Shown piece by piece: positions 5,007-5,332 of a stretch of DNA of 5,332 nucleotides (positions are counted from its first letter, which is position 1; every line of letters starts with the position of its first letter). This stretch comes from Desulfobacula sp. Lineage in GTDB: Bacteria > Desulfobacterota > Desulfobacteria > Desulfobacterales > Desulfobacteraceae. The notes beneath the pieces were generated by a model. That model searched no databases. It was given only the letters and a program-made list of their open reading frames with translations, and had not been told where the DNA came from. The position numbers and the translations under genes are program-made. The stretch covers positions 1 through 5,332 of the forward strand of contig JABIYQ010000558.1 in the NCBI GenBank assembly GCA_018702715.1. The letters are read 5' to 3'.

Positions 5007-5332
5007 ATGATAGATAAAACAATGACACGAAGACAGTTTAATAAATTTTTGACGGCAGGTGTGATGGTTTCTGCTGAGGGCTTACTGAATAGTAGCCTGG
5101 TGGCAACGAGTTTTGCAAAAACCAGTGATATACCTGCTCTTGGAAGTTACTCAGCAACAAGTTTAATCAAGGCTATCAAAAATAAAAAAATGAGTGCAAC
5201 TGAATTGTTGAAGTATTTCATAGATAGACATAAGCGCTTAGATCCAATAATAAATGCTGTTGTTACAACAGATTTTGAAGGTGCTTTAAAACGAGCTCAA
5301 AAAGCTGATGAAGCCCTAAGTAGAGGTGAGAC
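5007..5332 (+). CDS. Tat-exported amidase (amidase signature family), 3' partial
   Basis: Only the first 108 codons are inside the window; the frame is still open at the end. Residues 7-15 (TRRQFNKFL) form a twin-arginine motif, followed by a hydrophobic stretch (about 14-37, interrupted by Glu24) ending TSFA, so folded export through the Tat pathway to the periplasm is likely. The mature start SATSLIKAIKNKKMSATELL, then ID-RHKRLDPIINAVVTTD and ALKRAQKADEALSRGE, is the standard N-terminus of amidase-signature enzymes (amidase, GatA-like, 6-aminohexanoate hydrolase types). These hydrolyse amide bonds with a Ser-cisSer-Lys triad; the triad and glycine-serine signature lie beyond the window. ATG 5007 has GAGGAG (4992-4997) at 9-nt spacing; starting at ATG 5022 would leave only Thr before the arginines. 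Substrate is unknown, but export argues against GatA (tRNA amidotransferase). Confidence 0.88.
   Translation, partial: MIDKTMTRRQFNKFLTAGVMVSAEGLLNSSLVATSFAKTSDIPALGSYSATSLIKAIKNKKMSATELLKYFIDRHKRLDPIINAVVTTDFEGALKRAQKADEALSRGE

Noticed and set aside
1..5332. Search for CRISPR arrays, tRNA or rRNA genes, transposases, retrons or phage-defence genes
   Set aside because: I saw no spaced direct repeats, cloverleaf sequences, reverse transcriptase, nuclease or transposase motifs on either strand.

Overview
The window is AT-rich bacterial DNA (a visual judgement) that looks like an ordinary chromosomal segment with long intergenic gaps. The gene set is a YkuE/YaeI-type metallophosphoesterase, an RhlE-type DEAD-box RNA helicase followed by a lysine-rich small protein, DarP (YjgA/DUF615), and a Tat-exported amidase. 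This fits a Gram-negative proteobacterium in the broad sense. A deltaproteobacterial (Desulfobacterota) origin is my best guess, but no rRNA or other marker in the window proves it.

Layout, left to right. Positions 1-666 hold the C-terminal part of the phosphoesterase, followed by a probable terminator at 678-711. A sigma-70-like promoter at 726-755 would start a leader of about 300 nt. This leader holds a 37-codon ORF with a good ribosome binding site (854-967) and stem-loops that can refold into each other (988-1041). It leads into the helicase gene (1066-2334), and a 69-codon Lys/Glu-rich protein (2376-2585) follows closely and is probably co-transcribed. The gap 2586-3024 contains a perfect 19-bp inverted repeat with a 4-nt loop (2768-2809) and the likely promoter of darP (3025-3519).

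The right half is sparser. Between darP and the next gene is an apparent plus-strand transcription unit without a convincing gene: a promoter-like site at 3617-3647 and a strong intrinsic terminator at 3919-3964. The unit includes a short start-less reading frame that may be a gene remnant. On the minus strand, 3990-4454 encodes a small secreted protein with eight cysteines that I cannot assign to a family. Upstream of it are two overlapping minus-strand micro-ORFs (4651-4707 and 4625-4726). The window ends inside a Tat-signal amidase (5007 onward).

Functionally, the helicase, its small partner and DarP all point to RNA and ribosome metabolism, although darP appears to have its own promoter. 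The phosphoesterase, the Cys-rich protein and the amidase are independent units. I find no CRISPR array, tRNA, rRNA, transposase or recognisable defence system. The items most worth a second look are the Cys-rich exported protein, the helicase leader, the orphan transcription unit and the perfect inverted repeat.
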